Source: Diphasiastrum complanatum (taxonomy: Eukaryota; Streptophyta; Lycopodiopsida; Lycopodiales; Lycopodiaceae). Taken from it: DNA of 64,000 nt. The notes under the pieces are model-generated. The model did not search any database and was not told where the DNA came from. It saw only the letters and a list, made by a program, of their open reading frames with translations. Location of the stretch: NCBI GenBank assembly GCA_029204225.1, contig CM055094.1, positions 32,723,841-32,787,840 on the forward strand. Reading direction: 5' to 3'. A program made the translations under genes and the position numbers. Positions 21,508-33,061 of the stretch are shown here, piece after piece; the first letter of the stretch is position 1; each line of letters opens with the position of its first letter.

Positions 21508-22430
21508 TCAGAAGCCGATGAAAGCTTTATCACCTTTGTCTGCATCCTTGGATGACTCTACAACATTCGCTTTTTCATCTTGGTTCTTTCTTTTTGGGTT
21601 GAGTCTACAATCGTATGCAGAGTGCCCCTTCTTTTTGTAGGGCATGCAAGGTATCGTTGGATTGAACCAGCATCTATTGGCTGTGTGTCTTGGTTTGAGA
21701 AAGTGATCATAGGAAGAAGATTGTTGGTTGTCGTTGCCTCTGCTCAAAGACTTTGTGTTCGTCCTATCGAATTTGGAATTGTTCTTGTTCTTCTTTCTTC
21801 ACTTCATAAAAAGAGCTTTCTTTTAATCATTGCTTTCTTCTCCTTCGTCCCTCATCAGTCTCTCATTGACGACAAGACTGATTGCTCTCTCGAATGTCAT
21901 ATCTGGTAGACTTAGTATGAGCGTTCTCAACGACTAATAGGACGTAGGTAGGGATTTCATGAAGTACATCAGCTGTTGTGGTGCTGGGACCTAGTGTTTC
22001 CGCCCTAATGCAGCGAGTTGAGCAAAGATTGTTTTGAGCTTCTCAACATGCTGATCCAACTACTTTCCATCCCATCATATAGGTTGCAGCTGATTGTGAA
22101 GATGAATCACTGAGGTGGCAGTCCTCACTTTTTACTTCTGTTTTAATCTTTCCCATGCTTCATGGCTGCTTTCACAGTCTTCAATCTACATGAGTATTTC
22201 TTCATTGATAGACAAAATGATGATTGTCATTGCACGTTCATCTTTTTTTATCCACTCAGCTCTCCTTGGGTCTCCCTCTGGAGGCTGCACCTTTGTGAAT
22301 TATGTCACTGACCAGATGCCTTCACCTTTCAGAAGTGTTTTGATTTTGAATTTCCATACTCTATAGTTTTCACCATCAAGACTGATTGCTATTCTTGTCT
22401 AGATCGTTGTAGCCATATTGTGTTGCCTAG
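21508..22430 (-). pseudogene. Copia gag, truncated, - strand
   Basis: Read leftward from 22430 the frame gives ISLDGENYRVWKFKIKTLLK, INEEILM, SSHEAWERLKQK and LDQHVEKLKTIFAQL, then SRGNDNQQSSSYDHF and MPYKKKGHSAYDCRL, a zinc-knuckle-like end. Many stops break it. It is joined tail to tail with the + gag at 21507. Its primer binding site and LTR lie to the right. Confidence 0.78.
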
Positions 22431-22470
22431 AGAATCATTGCTCAAATATCATGCACTGATAACCTAGGAG

Positions 22471-22483
22471 GGCTCTGATACCA
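22471..22483 (-). other. Primer binding site of the minus-strand copia
   Basis: On the minus strand this reads TGGTATCAGAGCC, complementary to initiator tRNA-Met, directly between the LTR at 22484-23232 and the gag at 21508-22430. Confidence 0.85.
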
Positions 22484-23232
22484 TGTCACAAATAAGATTC
22501 TATTCGTGTTCGTTTCTTTCTCTTTGGCAAAAATTTTCAGGATCCTAAGCAAGCGACTATAGATCACAGAACATAAAAGGTTCAAGCAATCAAGACGACG
22601 ATAGCAAGGAAATGGAGAAGAGAGCAATTGTATTATCTGTTTTGAGTTTCGCGTGAGTTGGTCAGTGTCTTGCTCATTGTGGCCTAACGCTCATCTCAAT
22701 CGTTGTGTTCTACTCGTTGGCAGACTTTCATACACAGCTATTTTGTTATGGCCATATTTCGCTAAGGACATAGAATAGTCCTAATATGGTAGAGCAGCCT
22801 CCAATGTTTGAGATTATTGGTCTGCCTAGATTTTATTCCACATCAAGGCCTGTTGGTGACTAATAATCTTGAGAGGACCTAGACACTCTAATCCATCCAG
22901 TCCTTGTCATTGATTGATGATAAGCGGCGAAACTGGCCGTAAATACTGTGTTTGCATAAAGAACCAAAACTATAGCTCTGCAGAAATGAACTAAAACAGC
23001 CACAGACGACACTGTCAAGTTTTTCACGAAAAAGGAGAAAAAGGAGAAAACAAGATTTCTAACAGGCAAAAAAAAAGACACTGTTGTAAACTCCGTGTAA
23101 TTTGCAGATTGTGTAAAAGCACTTGTAATTCTGCAAATTGTGTAAACACACGGGAAAAATTGTAGAACTGGATAAACAATGGATGAAGATTAAAACCGAT
23201 TAGTCGATTGGTAAGAAGGAGAATAATCAACA
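22484..23232 (-). repeat. LTR of the minus-strand copia
   Basis: The right (outer) end on the minus strand starts TGTTGATTATTCTCC and the inner end is GAATCTTATTTGTGACA next to the primer site. The outer 80 bp resemble the outer end of the Copia-3 LTR. Immediately to the right begins reverse transcriptase on the other strand. Confidence 0.75.
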
Positions 23233-23235
23233 TGA

Positions 23236-24279
23236 TTCACTCAAGTCCAAGGAGTGGATTATCAAGAAAGTTTCAGTCCTGTCGTCAAGATACAGTCAAT
23301 CAAGACTCTGATTGCGTTAACAGCCGCAAAAGACCTCAAAATGCACCAAATGGATGTCAAGGCAATATTTCTCAATGACAACGTCGAAGAGGAGCTGTAT
23401 AACTTCCAACCGGATGGATTCAAAGTCAAAGGCCAAGAGCACAGAGTGTGCAAGCTACACAAAGCAATCTACAATCTGAAACAGGCTGCAAGAGCATGGT
23501 CCAATAGAATCAACTCTTATCTCATTCAATTGGGATTTGCAAACAATTCAGCTGACTATAATATTTATTCGAAGCATATAGGCACCAATTTAGTTCACAT
23601 AGCTCTTTACGTAGATGATACATTTATTTTGTCTAACGACACTTCTCTTCTGCACACTACTAAGAGTGATATGTCAAAGGAATTTGACATGACTGATTTA
23701 GGAGCTTTCCATTCTTTGCTAGGAATTCACATTACTAGAAATAGACTTCAGAAGAAGATCTATCTTAGCCAGCATGCATATCTAAAAGGCATTTTAGAAA
23801 AATTTCATATGTCTGATTGCAAACCAATTGATACTCCAATGGATCCAAGTATAGTATTGACTAAACCTACTTGTGTTGATTTCGATAGTGAAGTATTTGA
23901 CATAGTGAAGTACCCTTATCATTCACTAATAGAATCTTTGATGTATGCAATATTGTGTACTAGACCAAATTTAGCATACCTTGTTAGCATGTTAAGTCAA
24001 TTCATGTCAAATCCTAGGATCTCTCATTGAAAAGCAGTAAATAAAATGATGATATTAAGGGAAGTTTAGATCACATTTTATGTTATGATGGAAATGCTAT
24101 CGACCCACTGATCCTGTGAGGCTACTCCGACTCAGATTGGGGAGGAACAGTCTCTACTAGAAAATCAACCTCTGGCTTTTGTTTCTATTTGACAGGGGGA
24201 CCAATTTTGTGGAACTCAAGGAAGTAGAAATCAGTTGCACTTTCTTCGATTGAGGTAGGTTGCACTTTCTTCGACCGAG
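23236..24279 (+). pseudogene. Copia reverse transcriptase-RNase H fragment
   Basis: It begins inside reverse transcriptase at VDYQESFSPVVKIQSIK, with QMDVKAIFLND, GFKVKGQEHRVCKLHKAIYNL, the catalytic LYVDDTFIL (YVDD intact), LGIHITRN and LMYAILCTRPNLAYL. A TGA at 24028 and frame changes follow. RNase H starts with SDSDWGG, STRKSTSGFCF and SVALSSIEVG. The text then runs straight into the gag copy at 24280 through a 24-bp duplicated word. It is probably the 3' half of the + element whose gag lies at 20.9 kb. Confidence 0.88.
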
Positions 24280-25253
24280 TTTCAAATCTTTGTGATTTCT
24301 TTTGAAAGCATTTGTTGTTGTTTAAAGGAGTGCTTTGTGCATTGAAACAGGTTGAAAGAGAAGATCAGGTCATTGCTACATGGCAACCTCAATTGGAGTC
24401 ATGTTGGAAGCCAATGATAGGCTTACCTCAAGTAACTATTCATTTTGGAAAGTGAGGATGGAGTCACTTCTTGAGATGAATGATGTTTTGGATATTGTTG
24501 TAGGTTTGGAGGAGAGACCAGCAACACAACAAGATCAATTGAGGTATGACAAGAGGGCCAAGAAGGCTCTACACATGATAAAGATGAATGTTACCAATGA
24601 ACTTCTCAAGGAAGTTGGTAAGTGCACATCATCTATGGAAGCTTGGAATTCATTGAAGAAGCTTTATGAATCCAAGTCTACTTCTAGAGTGTTGACTCTA
24701 AGAAGGCAATCTTTTCTTGTTTGCAAAAGAATGAAGAAAGTCCAAGTACTTTTGTTCTGAGAATGAAAGCATTGAATGATGAGTTAGCTTGCATAGATGA
24801 AAGCATTAAGGAAGGAGAGCTTATTCAAGTGATTCTTAATGGCTTGTTGGATGCTCATGCTAACATTGTTCAAAGTATTGCTATTCAAAATACTTTGCCA
24901 AGTATGATGGATCTTCAAGAGATCTTGATCAATGAGGAATATAGCTCTCAAGCAAGAGGTGGATCTACATCGACACTTTGAGAGGATGCTATGTTCACAA
25001 AGGGCAAATTCAAGGGCAAAACCAAAAGCAAGTGGTCTAAAGGGCAAGATCAAGTGGATGCTTCTTCAAGTGGCAAAAAGAAGGATAGATCAAAGCTCAA
25101 GTGCTTCTATTGTGGCATCAAAGGACACTTTGCAAGTGAGTGCTACAAGAAGAAGAGAGATCAAGGAGACAAGCAAGGTAATCTTACTCTTGATGAGGAT
25201 GGTTTGGATGTGCAAGATGCAAATGATGATGCTTTTGTGATGTCTTCACGGGA
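24280..25253 (+). pseudogene. Second copy of Copia-1 gag, chimeric
   Basis: It is nearly identical to Copia-1 positions about 3588-4554, including leader, start codon (24380) and zinc knuckle CFYCGIKGHFASEC. A 1-nt deletion near 24710 shifts the frame, and the TGA of Copia-1 (here 24979-24981) is shared. Both ends are abrupt: left into a copia RNase H, right at GTGATGTCTTCA into unrelated sequence. It has no LTR of its own. Confidence 0.93.
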
Positions 25254-25683
25254 CGAACAAACACACCTCTTAAACAACAGGTGCGGCGCTCCCGCGAAAG
25301 GGTCTAGTTAACAATTAGACTATGTATACGTTCAATTATACCATGAAAGGTATATTTAACTAAGAGTTAAAGTTACTCTAGTTTAACATGTCTTTTTGTA
25401 TCTAGTTGTTTCGTGTGGACGACCTAGTAAAGGTTATCCAAGGAAATGTCTTTCCTATTAAAGGTCTTGCCTTTATTACAAAGCAAGTACTTAGGAGATA
25501 TATTCCCAAAAAATGACTTAGGCCTCTTCATGATTTATACTTAACCAGCTCATATCTACATTTTCGAGTATATCATGCCAAATTTATGTTGATATTCAAT
25601 TTTTAACAATAAGGTGGCATCACATATATCCTCTTTTTTAAATGTGAAATGTCCTCGTGAACATAACATCTTCTTTTTGAGGA
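25254..25683. other. No gene seen
   Basis: This is non-coding sequence after the gag copy. No repeat or RNA gene was identified. Confidence 0.5.
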
Positions 25684-28600
25684 TTATTCGCAAAACATTT
25701 TGTTCTTCATATTTTCGTTAAGGCGAAAAGATATTTCTTCATAAATTTCGTCCTTTAGATATTTCTTCGTCTTAGAGAATATGCAACATGCTGTTTCTTT
25801 AATTGAATAGGTTGTTTTGAGTTGATCTTTAAATTGTTGATGAAAACTGGAATCAAACTTCAAAACATCTTTAAACTTCAAAAATTCAACATCCCATAGA
25901 AACATCAACACAACAAAGGCATGAATGAATGTTTTATGAACGATTCAATTCTTCATATAATTTCTGAGCAAACTCCAAGTTTTGTTGAGCTTCGATCAAC
26001 ATCAAGTCTTCTTTTGATTTTGTGTAATGGCCAACTGGTAGGTTGCCGAATTCTTCTAACTTGATTGGGAGCAATGTTCCATCAAACAGCTCCTGAGTTA
26101 GTTTTGTATCTTCGTCTGAATCACTTCGAAGGGTGACTTCTTTATAGTAACGAGCTGAAAATCTAATAAAAGAGCTTTTAACATAAAGATTTTGAACAAA
26201 AAATAGTGTCTTTGCCACGAAAGTACCAAACTGCCAAAATGAATATGTACAGAACTGCTTGTAGCGAAATGACTTTCTTCTATCTTGCAGATTGTGTCGA
26301 ATTTCCGCAAAATAATCTACAAGATTTCGCTCCCAATCCACAAAAAGGCTAAATAGTTCTTCGTAAGCCATATTTATATTAATCAGCAACTCGGCATCAT
26401 CGAATTTGCCTAGATCCGCAATAGCTTGTGGTTTGTACAGCTGAAACTACGACTTTCGCTTCCAAAAATGTCGCTTAATGTCTTCATTCCGCAAAAATTG
26501 AAACTCTTTAATTTGAATATATTCTAGAGCATACATAGCCGAAGAGCCTATGTTTAGCCCTGTTGATCCGAAAGGCACGACCTGGAACTTACCCTGGATT
26601 ATGCCCCAACAGAGGCATCCTTTCTGTTCGATAGCGAGCTGGGCCCATAACCAGAGAAAGTCGTCCTTCTCCCAAGGTCACTTTCATTTGTCGAAGGCGA
26701 TGCCTACTGCGCCTAGTAGCATCATGTAATCCACACGCCATCGCAATTTAACATTAAATACATGTGGACACCATTTCCAGAAGCGTTCAGCAAATGCACG
26801 AAATTTGTCATCACATACCTTCGAATGATTGCACCATGTTCGCTTTGGTTGTGTAGATACAGTTGCCAAGTCCTGAGTTTGCAACTCATCAGCCAGCTTC
26901 TGATCTTCCAATTGTTTCTTGAGATTCGACAACTCCTGCTCAAGCTTGTTGAGATTCGTGATAGCCTCCAAATACTCAAGATAGTGGCTCCGGAACAGGA
27001 TGGCACAACTTGAAGTTGTTGTGTGAGGTCATCAATGCAAAGCAGGGCCTGAAGATATTTGTCGTGTGAATCGGGCCCGCTGCAAGATGGGGTGGCTTCA
27101 CTCGAGAGCTCCTGCAGCTCAACCAATTCTTCCTCGACAAGTGTCTTCGCATCTTCGAGCGGTTGCAAAAACTCGACTCGAAAATTTTCAAGCATCTAGT
27201 CTTGGAGCTGGTTCAGCTTCGTGAGGTCTACTGTGACTGACCCTGCATTGGTGCACACAGAGAGAAGCTTCTGCGTTTATTCTCGTCATTCGCTCCTCCT
27301 GCAAATATTTCTGGAGGGCAACATTATGTTGATTCACAGCCAAAAGTTGTTGCTTCAAGGAATCATTTTGAGTCTGAAAATTGTCAGACTTGGCCTCAAT
27401 TACCTTATTCATCTTCTTCAAAAAATTAGCTTCGTTTATTAGAGTCTGAAGCTGTATTTTGAGAGAACGATTTCATTTGATCAACTTTGTGTTGTCTGAT
27501 TCGAGCGAATCGATCTTCTCGTGGGATGCTTTTAGATCCTCTTGGCATCTCCTTTCTGAGTTAACAAACTCCATGTTAATCTTTTGATGGTACTTGTCCA
27601 ACTCGTACACTTCAGCCACTAAATTTTTGGCTTTCTCTGTCATTGTTCGAAACCACTGGGGCTCGTTGTCTGGTTCATCTTCATCTTCAATAGGTGCCCC
27701 AGGATCAACTTGAGCAACTGCTCGTGCTTTGTCTGATGTGTCGAACTAGGTTGCATCATCATCAGAGGTGGATGCACTCTACTGCTTCTGAGATGTGGAA
27801 GCAAATGCTAGTTTTGAAGAATCAGCAGTAGTAGTAGCAACTCCATCGGTATCCATGGCCACAACTAGAACTGCATCTGGTTGGGATGGTGCAACATCAA
27901 TCTCCATTGCAGTGGTAGTTGTCACTTTGACTGTTGGTGCAACATCTGGTGTAACCGGAATAGGGACAGGCAGGAGGCTGGAAAGATCAATTGGCTTGGG
28001 AGCCAACATCCTTCCTGTCAGCATTGTTTTCTCTTGCTCGGTCAAAATGTCCAAATGGGCACACAATCGAGAAACATGTGCTCCAACACCAAAAAACTTT
28101 TGATGCTTAATCCATCGCAAAAAAGCCTTGTAGGTAATAACGTCGAAGGAAACTGGATTATCGGCGAGTGCGTCCAATATGTAACCAAAATTTTGAACTG
28201 AAATTGTGGCATCCGCATCCGTCAAAAATATTGATTGGTTCACGTATTTACAAAACAGTTTAAATGTTGTATCGCGGATCATTGAAATTTTGTACCCCTT
28301 CGTGGGTACAAAACAGTTGCTTAGGAAGTGGGCTGCTTCATCCACTGAGTCTTTGTTGGTTGAAACCATCTTCCTCTCCAAAGGTAACCCGAGGGCTGTG
28401 TAGAACAGGTCTTCAGTGATAGTGAAGAATTGGCCTCACACATGAACTTTGAAGTCCACCTCAGAGATTGAGTGGATGGAGTTCACAAATTCTGTGCTGA
28501 CTTCAAAGAGGATGATTGAGGGCTCCACCTTCAGATCACCCAACCTGCATCGATCCAAATAAGACTGGATGGATGCCAAGCGGATACTTGCGCGTGCTTT

Positions 28601-28730
28601 CCAAATGATAGTAGAACTAGAACTTGATAAGCCATTGGTTGAATGTTTGATGACAGTTCCGTAGATCGCAATAGTTCGTATGAGTGAGCTTTGATCGCAA
28701 AGAGAATAAGCGCAAGAAAGCATGTAATCG
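25684..28730 (-). pseudogene. Minus-strand transposon-protein remnant with coiled coil
   Basis: Successive open patches on the minus strand run from about 28730 to 25684. The first is SIQSYLDRCRLGDLKVEPSI, then a 200-residue patch (28381-27779) with KGYKISMIRDTTFKLFCKYV and AFLRWIKHQKFFGVGAHVS and a Pro/Thr/Val-rich tail. Next is a coiled-coil section (27421-26684; NLNKLEQELSNLKKQLEDQK), and last YEELFSLFVDWERNLVDYFA with EEFGNLPVGHYTKSKEDL. The organisation (globular part, low-complexity linker, coiled coil) matches the frame at 51-48.8 kb. I read it as a decayed plant-transposon accessory protein; no enzymatic motif is visible. Confidence 0.5.
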
Positions 28731-28859
28731 CAAAAATAAAGTGTAAGGAAGAAAATGGAAAATAACTATGTTATGTAGTAGCGGTGTGGAAGGGATGATG
28801 ACGTGACATGGTGAAATGACATCTGTCACTTCCATTTATGGAGGACGTGCATGGCTCAG

Positions 28860-29330
28860 TGTTTGAAACTATAATTTGACAGATCGATCTTTAATGATAG
28901 AAGACCATTTGTGAAAAGAAAAAAATTAAATTAAGAAGAAACAATATCTGTTTTGATATGTGAGCGTACACACGTGTGAAAAATGATGATCACATGGCCA
29001 TCATCTTTAATGGAGGAATAAAAAAAAGTAGGTCGAGAGATTCTCGAAAATATGCTAGAAAGATTCTAGAAAGTTTCGCAAAACTTTTTCATAGGATCCT
29101 AAAAAAATGATACAGAAACTCACGAAAAACTAGAGAAAATGCTAGAAAAGATCCTAGAAAAATTCTCGAAAATGATTTACGAAAATTTGATTAACAAATT
29201 TAGTGTCGCAAAAAACTCTCGAAAATACTTTAAAAATTATATTGAAAGATTGAGAGAAGTCAAGAGAAATTCTCGAAAATTTCACAAGACATTATGAAAA
29301 ATGTTGGAAGGTGGTAGAAAATCGTTCTTC
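28860..29330. repeat. A-rich degenerate short repeats
   Basis: Between about 29026 and 29300 a word like ATTCTCGAAAAT or ATGCTAGAAAGATTC recurs many times with changes. No gene is seen. Confidence 0.6.
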
Positions 29331-30560
29331 TGGCTTAGACAGACGCCAATAGCAAATCCAAAATTCTCTGGACAGCTTCTAGATATGTAGTTGGCTCTTC
29401 AGTGAAGCTGCAATACTCGAACTATTTTGTCTTCACTCCACTGACATTGCCTGCTTCCAGAATTCTCCCTCTAGACTCTGGATAGCTTCTAGATATGTAG
29501 TTGGCTCTTCAGTCAAACTGCATTATTCGAACTCCATGTCTTTGCTCCACTGAAGGTTGTCAGTGTATTGTTTTGGAGGTCTTCTTTGTCTTGTCGACCT
29601 TCTGGGTTCAATTCGTTGTTGCTCGAATGTTTCATCTTCATTGGGTTGATCTTTGGCTTCCTGCTGCTCTGGAGTATGGGGCTCAATATTTTGATTTGAT
29701 ATTTGTCCTCGATCTCCCTCTTGAATTGGCAGTAGTGTGAAGATCTCCTGGTTTTTTTCGTCCTTCAATCCAAGGAATGTGGACTTGTCAAACTTCACAT
29801 CACTACTAGACATGACTTTCTTCGTGGTTGGGTTGTAGAGTCTGTACACTTGTGATCCATTTGAGTATCCGACCATGATTGTCTACTGTGATTTTTCATC
29901 GAGCTTGTTTCTTTGTTCCTTTGGTATGTGTTTATATGTTGCACATCCAAATGGACGCATGTATGATAGATCAAGCTTTCTACCTATCCACATTTCGTAC
30001 GGTGTTTTGTTTTCTAGGGCTATCGTTGTTGATATATTCTGTAGGTGTACTGGTGCAGCTATTGCCTCAGTCCAAAATTGACTTGGCAATCGAGTCTGTG
30101 CCATCATGCATCTGGATCCTTCGACTAGCATCCTATTTCTTCTTTCTATGACACCATTATATTTGGGTGTGTACACAAGAGTGAATTGATGCTCTATCTC
30201 TTGTTCTTGGTAGAATCTAGAAAATTTTATGCTCCTGTACTCACCTCCATTATCAAACCTGATGATCTAAATCTTCTTTGAGGTGTGTTGCTCTACAAAT
30301 GCCATGAACTTCTTGAAAGAGTCAAACACTTCAGATTTTTTTTTTAGATAATAGATCGTTGTCATCCGGTTGTACTCATCAGTGAATGTCAAGAAATACC
30401 TCGATCTTGAGAGCAAATCGACATGGTTTACAAACATTTGAGTGGATGAGCTCAAGAACTTCTTCAGCTCTTTTTTCCTCATGTATGAATGGATTTCGAT
30501 GTTGTTTGCCTTTCTAACAGGCTCCACAGAACTCAATATCGGGTCTGGGTATTTTCAGAC
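29331..30560 (-). pseudogene. Copia integrase to reverse transcriptase junction fragment
   Basis: On the minus strand from 30560, integrase text includes FLTFTDEYNRMTTIYYLKKK, then NGVIERRNRMLVEGSRCMM with the catalytic Glu, TPYEMWIGRK, MRPFGCATYKHIPKEQRNKL and VGYSNGSQVYRLYNP, followed by RRSTRQRRPPKQYTDN. The last part, LTEEPTTYLEA, occurs twice (about 29371 and 29475), a local duplication of the start of reverse transcriptase. Stops and frame changes are present. No LTR was recognised next to it. Confidence 0.85.
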
Positions 30561-31940
30561 CTGTGACATAGCCAGTTGATCTACATGTATTTTATTCTGA
30601 CATCCATTGCAAAATAATTGAAAGCATTGAAAGTCAAAAAATAGCCCCTCAGTCTTAACTTTTTTAGAGCCTCAATTTTTCATTGATTGTCCCATGCTTC
30701 ACTTGGACATGCCTCCATGCTCATATATGGTGACAAACAAACACCCTCATAAATTTCGTCTCAAAATATGCATTGGGAGGCATTATCATGGATATAAATC
30801 AATGGCTAGCATGAGAATACCCACCACAAGGCCATAAAGCAATGCAGTAAAGCTTAATACATTCTTTTCTAGAGTGGTAAGTGGAAACGTTTAGCTTGTA
30901 AAGTCCAGCTGAAAGGCTCGAGGAAGCCCGAATTAACATTTACTCCTCGCAAAACTGAATAGGATGCACCCTAGTGGGGACCTACATGATTTTTGGATTT
31001 GTTTTGATCATGTCAAAAGAGTGAAAGACTAGACAACTATGGTAGCACATGTATATGATCCCTTTGTTCAAGAATTGCTTACTATCGTTGTTTGTGACTT
31101 TAAGGTGGAGGATACAGAAGCACAAATTCTTTTCTAGACAATGATGAATCAGACAATGAAAAAGAAAAGATATTCTATAACGAAGTTCAGAGGATATATC
31201 AGGAAAAATAGATCCTGCTTGTTTCATTAGGAATGAGACATGCTTCAACACTGTACAATAAATTGCATTAAAACTAGTTCCAGAAAACGCACAAATCACT
31301 ATGTCATTCTTGGAGAAATGCACCAAATAGGGCTTCTACAGATTCTGAACTCAAACATTTGATGGCTTGATGGTCCACAAGACTAGGGCAAGAAGGAGAG
31401 CTGCCAAGACTACAAAAATGGATTGTGTGGTGGCATGCAAGACTTCTCATTGGAAGTAGTATGTTGTGCAGGTTAGTAATAGTTATCTATGAATGTCTTT
31501 GGATTGACTACATGCATTCAACTACATTTTTCCCTCTGTAGACAGTTTTGGTAGCTGAGCTTGTTTTGATTTTTAATTAAAATAATGGATGGGGCACATG
31601 GGATATCTATAAAAACCTATCTGAGTCGATCCACAGCAGTTCGATGGCAACGGAAGGTCAAAAGTACCTTATGACACTGTATAGTGCTTTGATATTCCAA
31701 GGACCAAGAAACACACATTTCTTAATTCTTGAATTTCAAGAACATCAAGAAATGGGATGGACTTACACCACAAACCAACTCATGATGAATTCCCACAATG
31801 CTAATTCCTAACTTAATCCACAAACATAAAATTTGAAAGAAAACAAGAAGACTAGTACTCCCTAGATCCACAACCATACACAAAGGAGATGGAGGGGTGA
31901 GATGTCCATGTAGCATAGGGGTTCATCACTGAGAGCGGCA
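30561..31940. other. No gene supported
   Basis: Short open frames occur on the minus strand (for example 31326-30982) but show no domain. I see nothing else. Confidence 0.5.
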
Positions 31941-31964
31941 ACCTCGCCTTTACCTGCATAGCAC

Positions 31965-32157
31965 GAAGAGAGAGGGAGAGGAGAGAGAGAGAGTAGAGAG
32001 AGGGAGAGAGAGAATGCCTAGGTTGAGAAAGGCTTTGAGGGCTCGAGCGCCTACCCAAAGCTATTCTATCCCAATGTAGAGAGAGAGAGAGAGGTGTGAC
32101 GATAGGCAATAGGTATGTTTGTATTCTCTCTCTAAAATAGTTTTGATTATATAGATG

Positions 32158-32242
<85 letters not shown>

Positions 32243-32305
32243 GTGACGATAGGCAATAGGTATGTTTGTATTCTCTCTCTAAAATAGTTTTAATTATATA
32301 GATGA

Positions 32306-32350
<45 letters not shown>

Positions 32351-32375
32351 ATAGAGGGAGAGAGAGAGAGAGAGA
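31965..32375. repeat. GA/GT microsatellites with a 148-bp tandem duplication
   Basis: The segment from GTGTGACGATAGGCAATAGG through TATATAGATGATGTGTG occurs at 32093 and again at 32241. Each copy is followed by a GT run and a GA run (about 45 and 35 bp in the first, shorter in the second). Interrupted GA runs also precede it from 31965. Confidence 0.92.
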
Positions 32376-32717
32376 CTTGAAGTGAGACCAGCAGAGCTTT
32401 ATTTAGAAGAAGATGAAAGATACAATACAAAGAAAATGGCTCCCTCTTATAGACTTAGAGGTGAGCCTCATTCACTCTCATTGGCCACTTCATTGGGACA
32501 AGGATTCTAATCCAAGTCTTTCAAATAAACACAACTTAATTTTAATGGTGCTAAGAAAGCACACACATAATTCATGTGAGTTCTAATTTGGGCACTTTTA
32601 TGTCATTTTAGAGTTTTAAGTCTCTAGTCTCTTATTCCTAGGAATTACACCTTGCTACTTGTGCTCATTGGGTTGGGCTTATACATGCAGGATGCCAGTG
32701 CCCTAGCACTTATTACT

Positions 32718-33061
32718 CTACTTGTACAATACTATGGTGGGGCCCACTTGGTAAGGCTTCTCCAACAGTATTCTAAGTGATGAGACCCACTTGTTTATTA
32801 TTGTATAGGAAATACCCACAACAAGGTCCTCAGCCCAAAGTAGTGCCGGTCCCTCGGCACTATGCCTGGATTTGTCATGGAAGGGCACTCTTGTCAGTGG
32901 ATGCTTCTGGAAAAGCATGGATAGAATTCGCTTACATAAAACTTGAGGCTTTATTGGTTGCTGATTGGCAAGAACCTGGACTTGCCAGATTTTCAATAAT
33001 ACCCATAATGGTCTACTGGCCATTCCGGATAATCTTGGTCATTGGCAATTGGGTGGTCGAG
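32718..33061 (-). other. Possible remnant of the same minus-strand element, uncertain
   Basis: A 101-codon open patch without recognised motif lies between the gag-like gene and sequence to its left. It may be part of the decayed element, but I cannot support a product. Confidence 0.25.

Noticed and set aside
31852-32256. His/Thr/Leu-Ser repeat open frame
   Set aside because: It is a translation of the GT and GA microsatellites.
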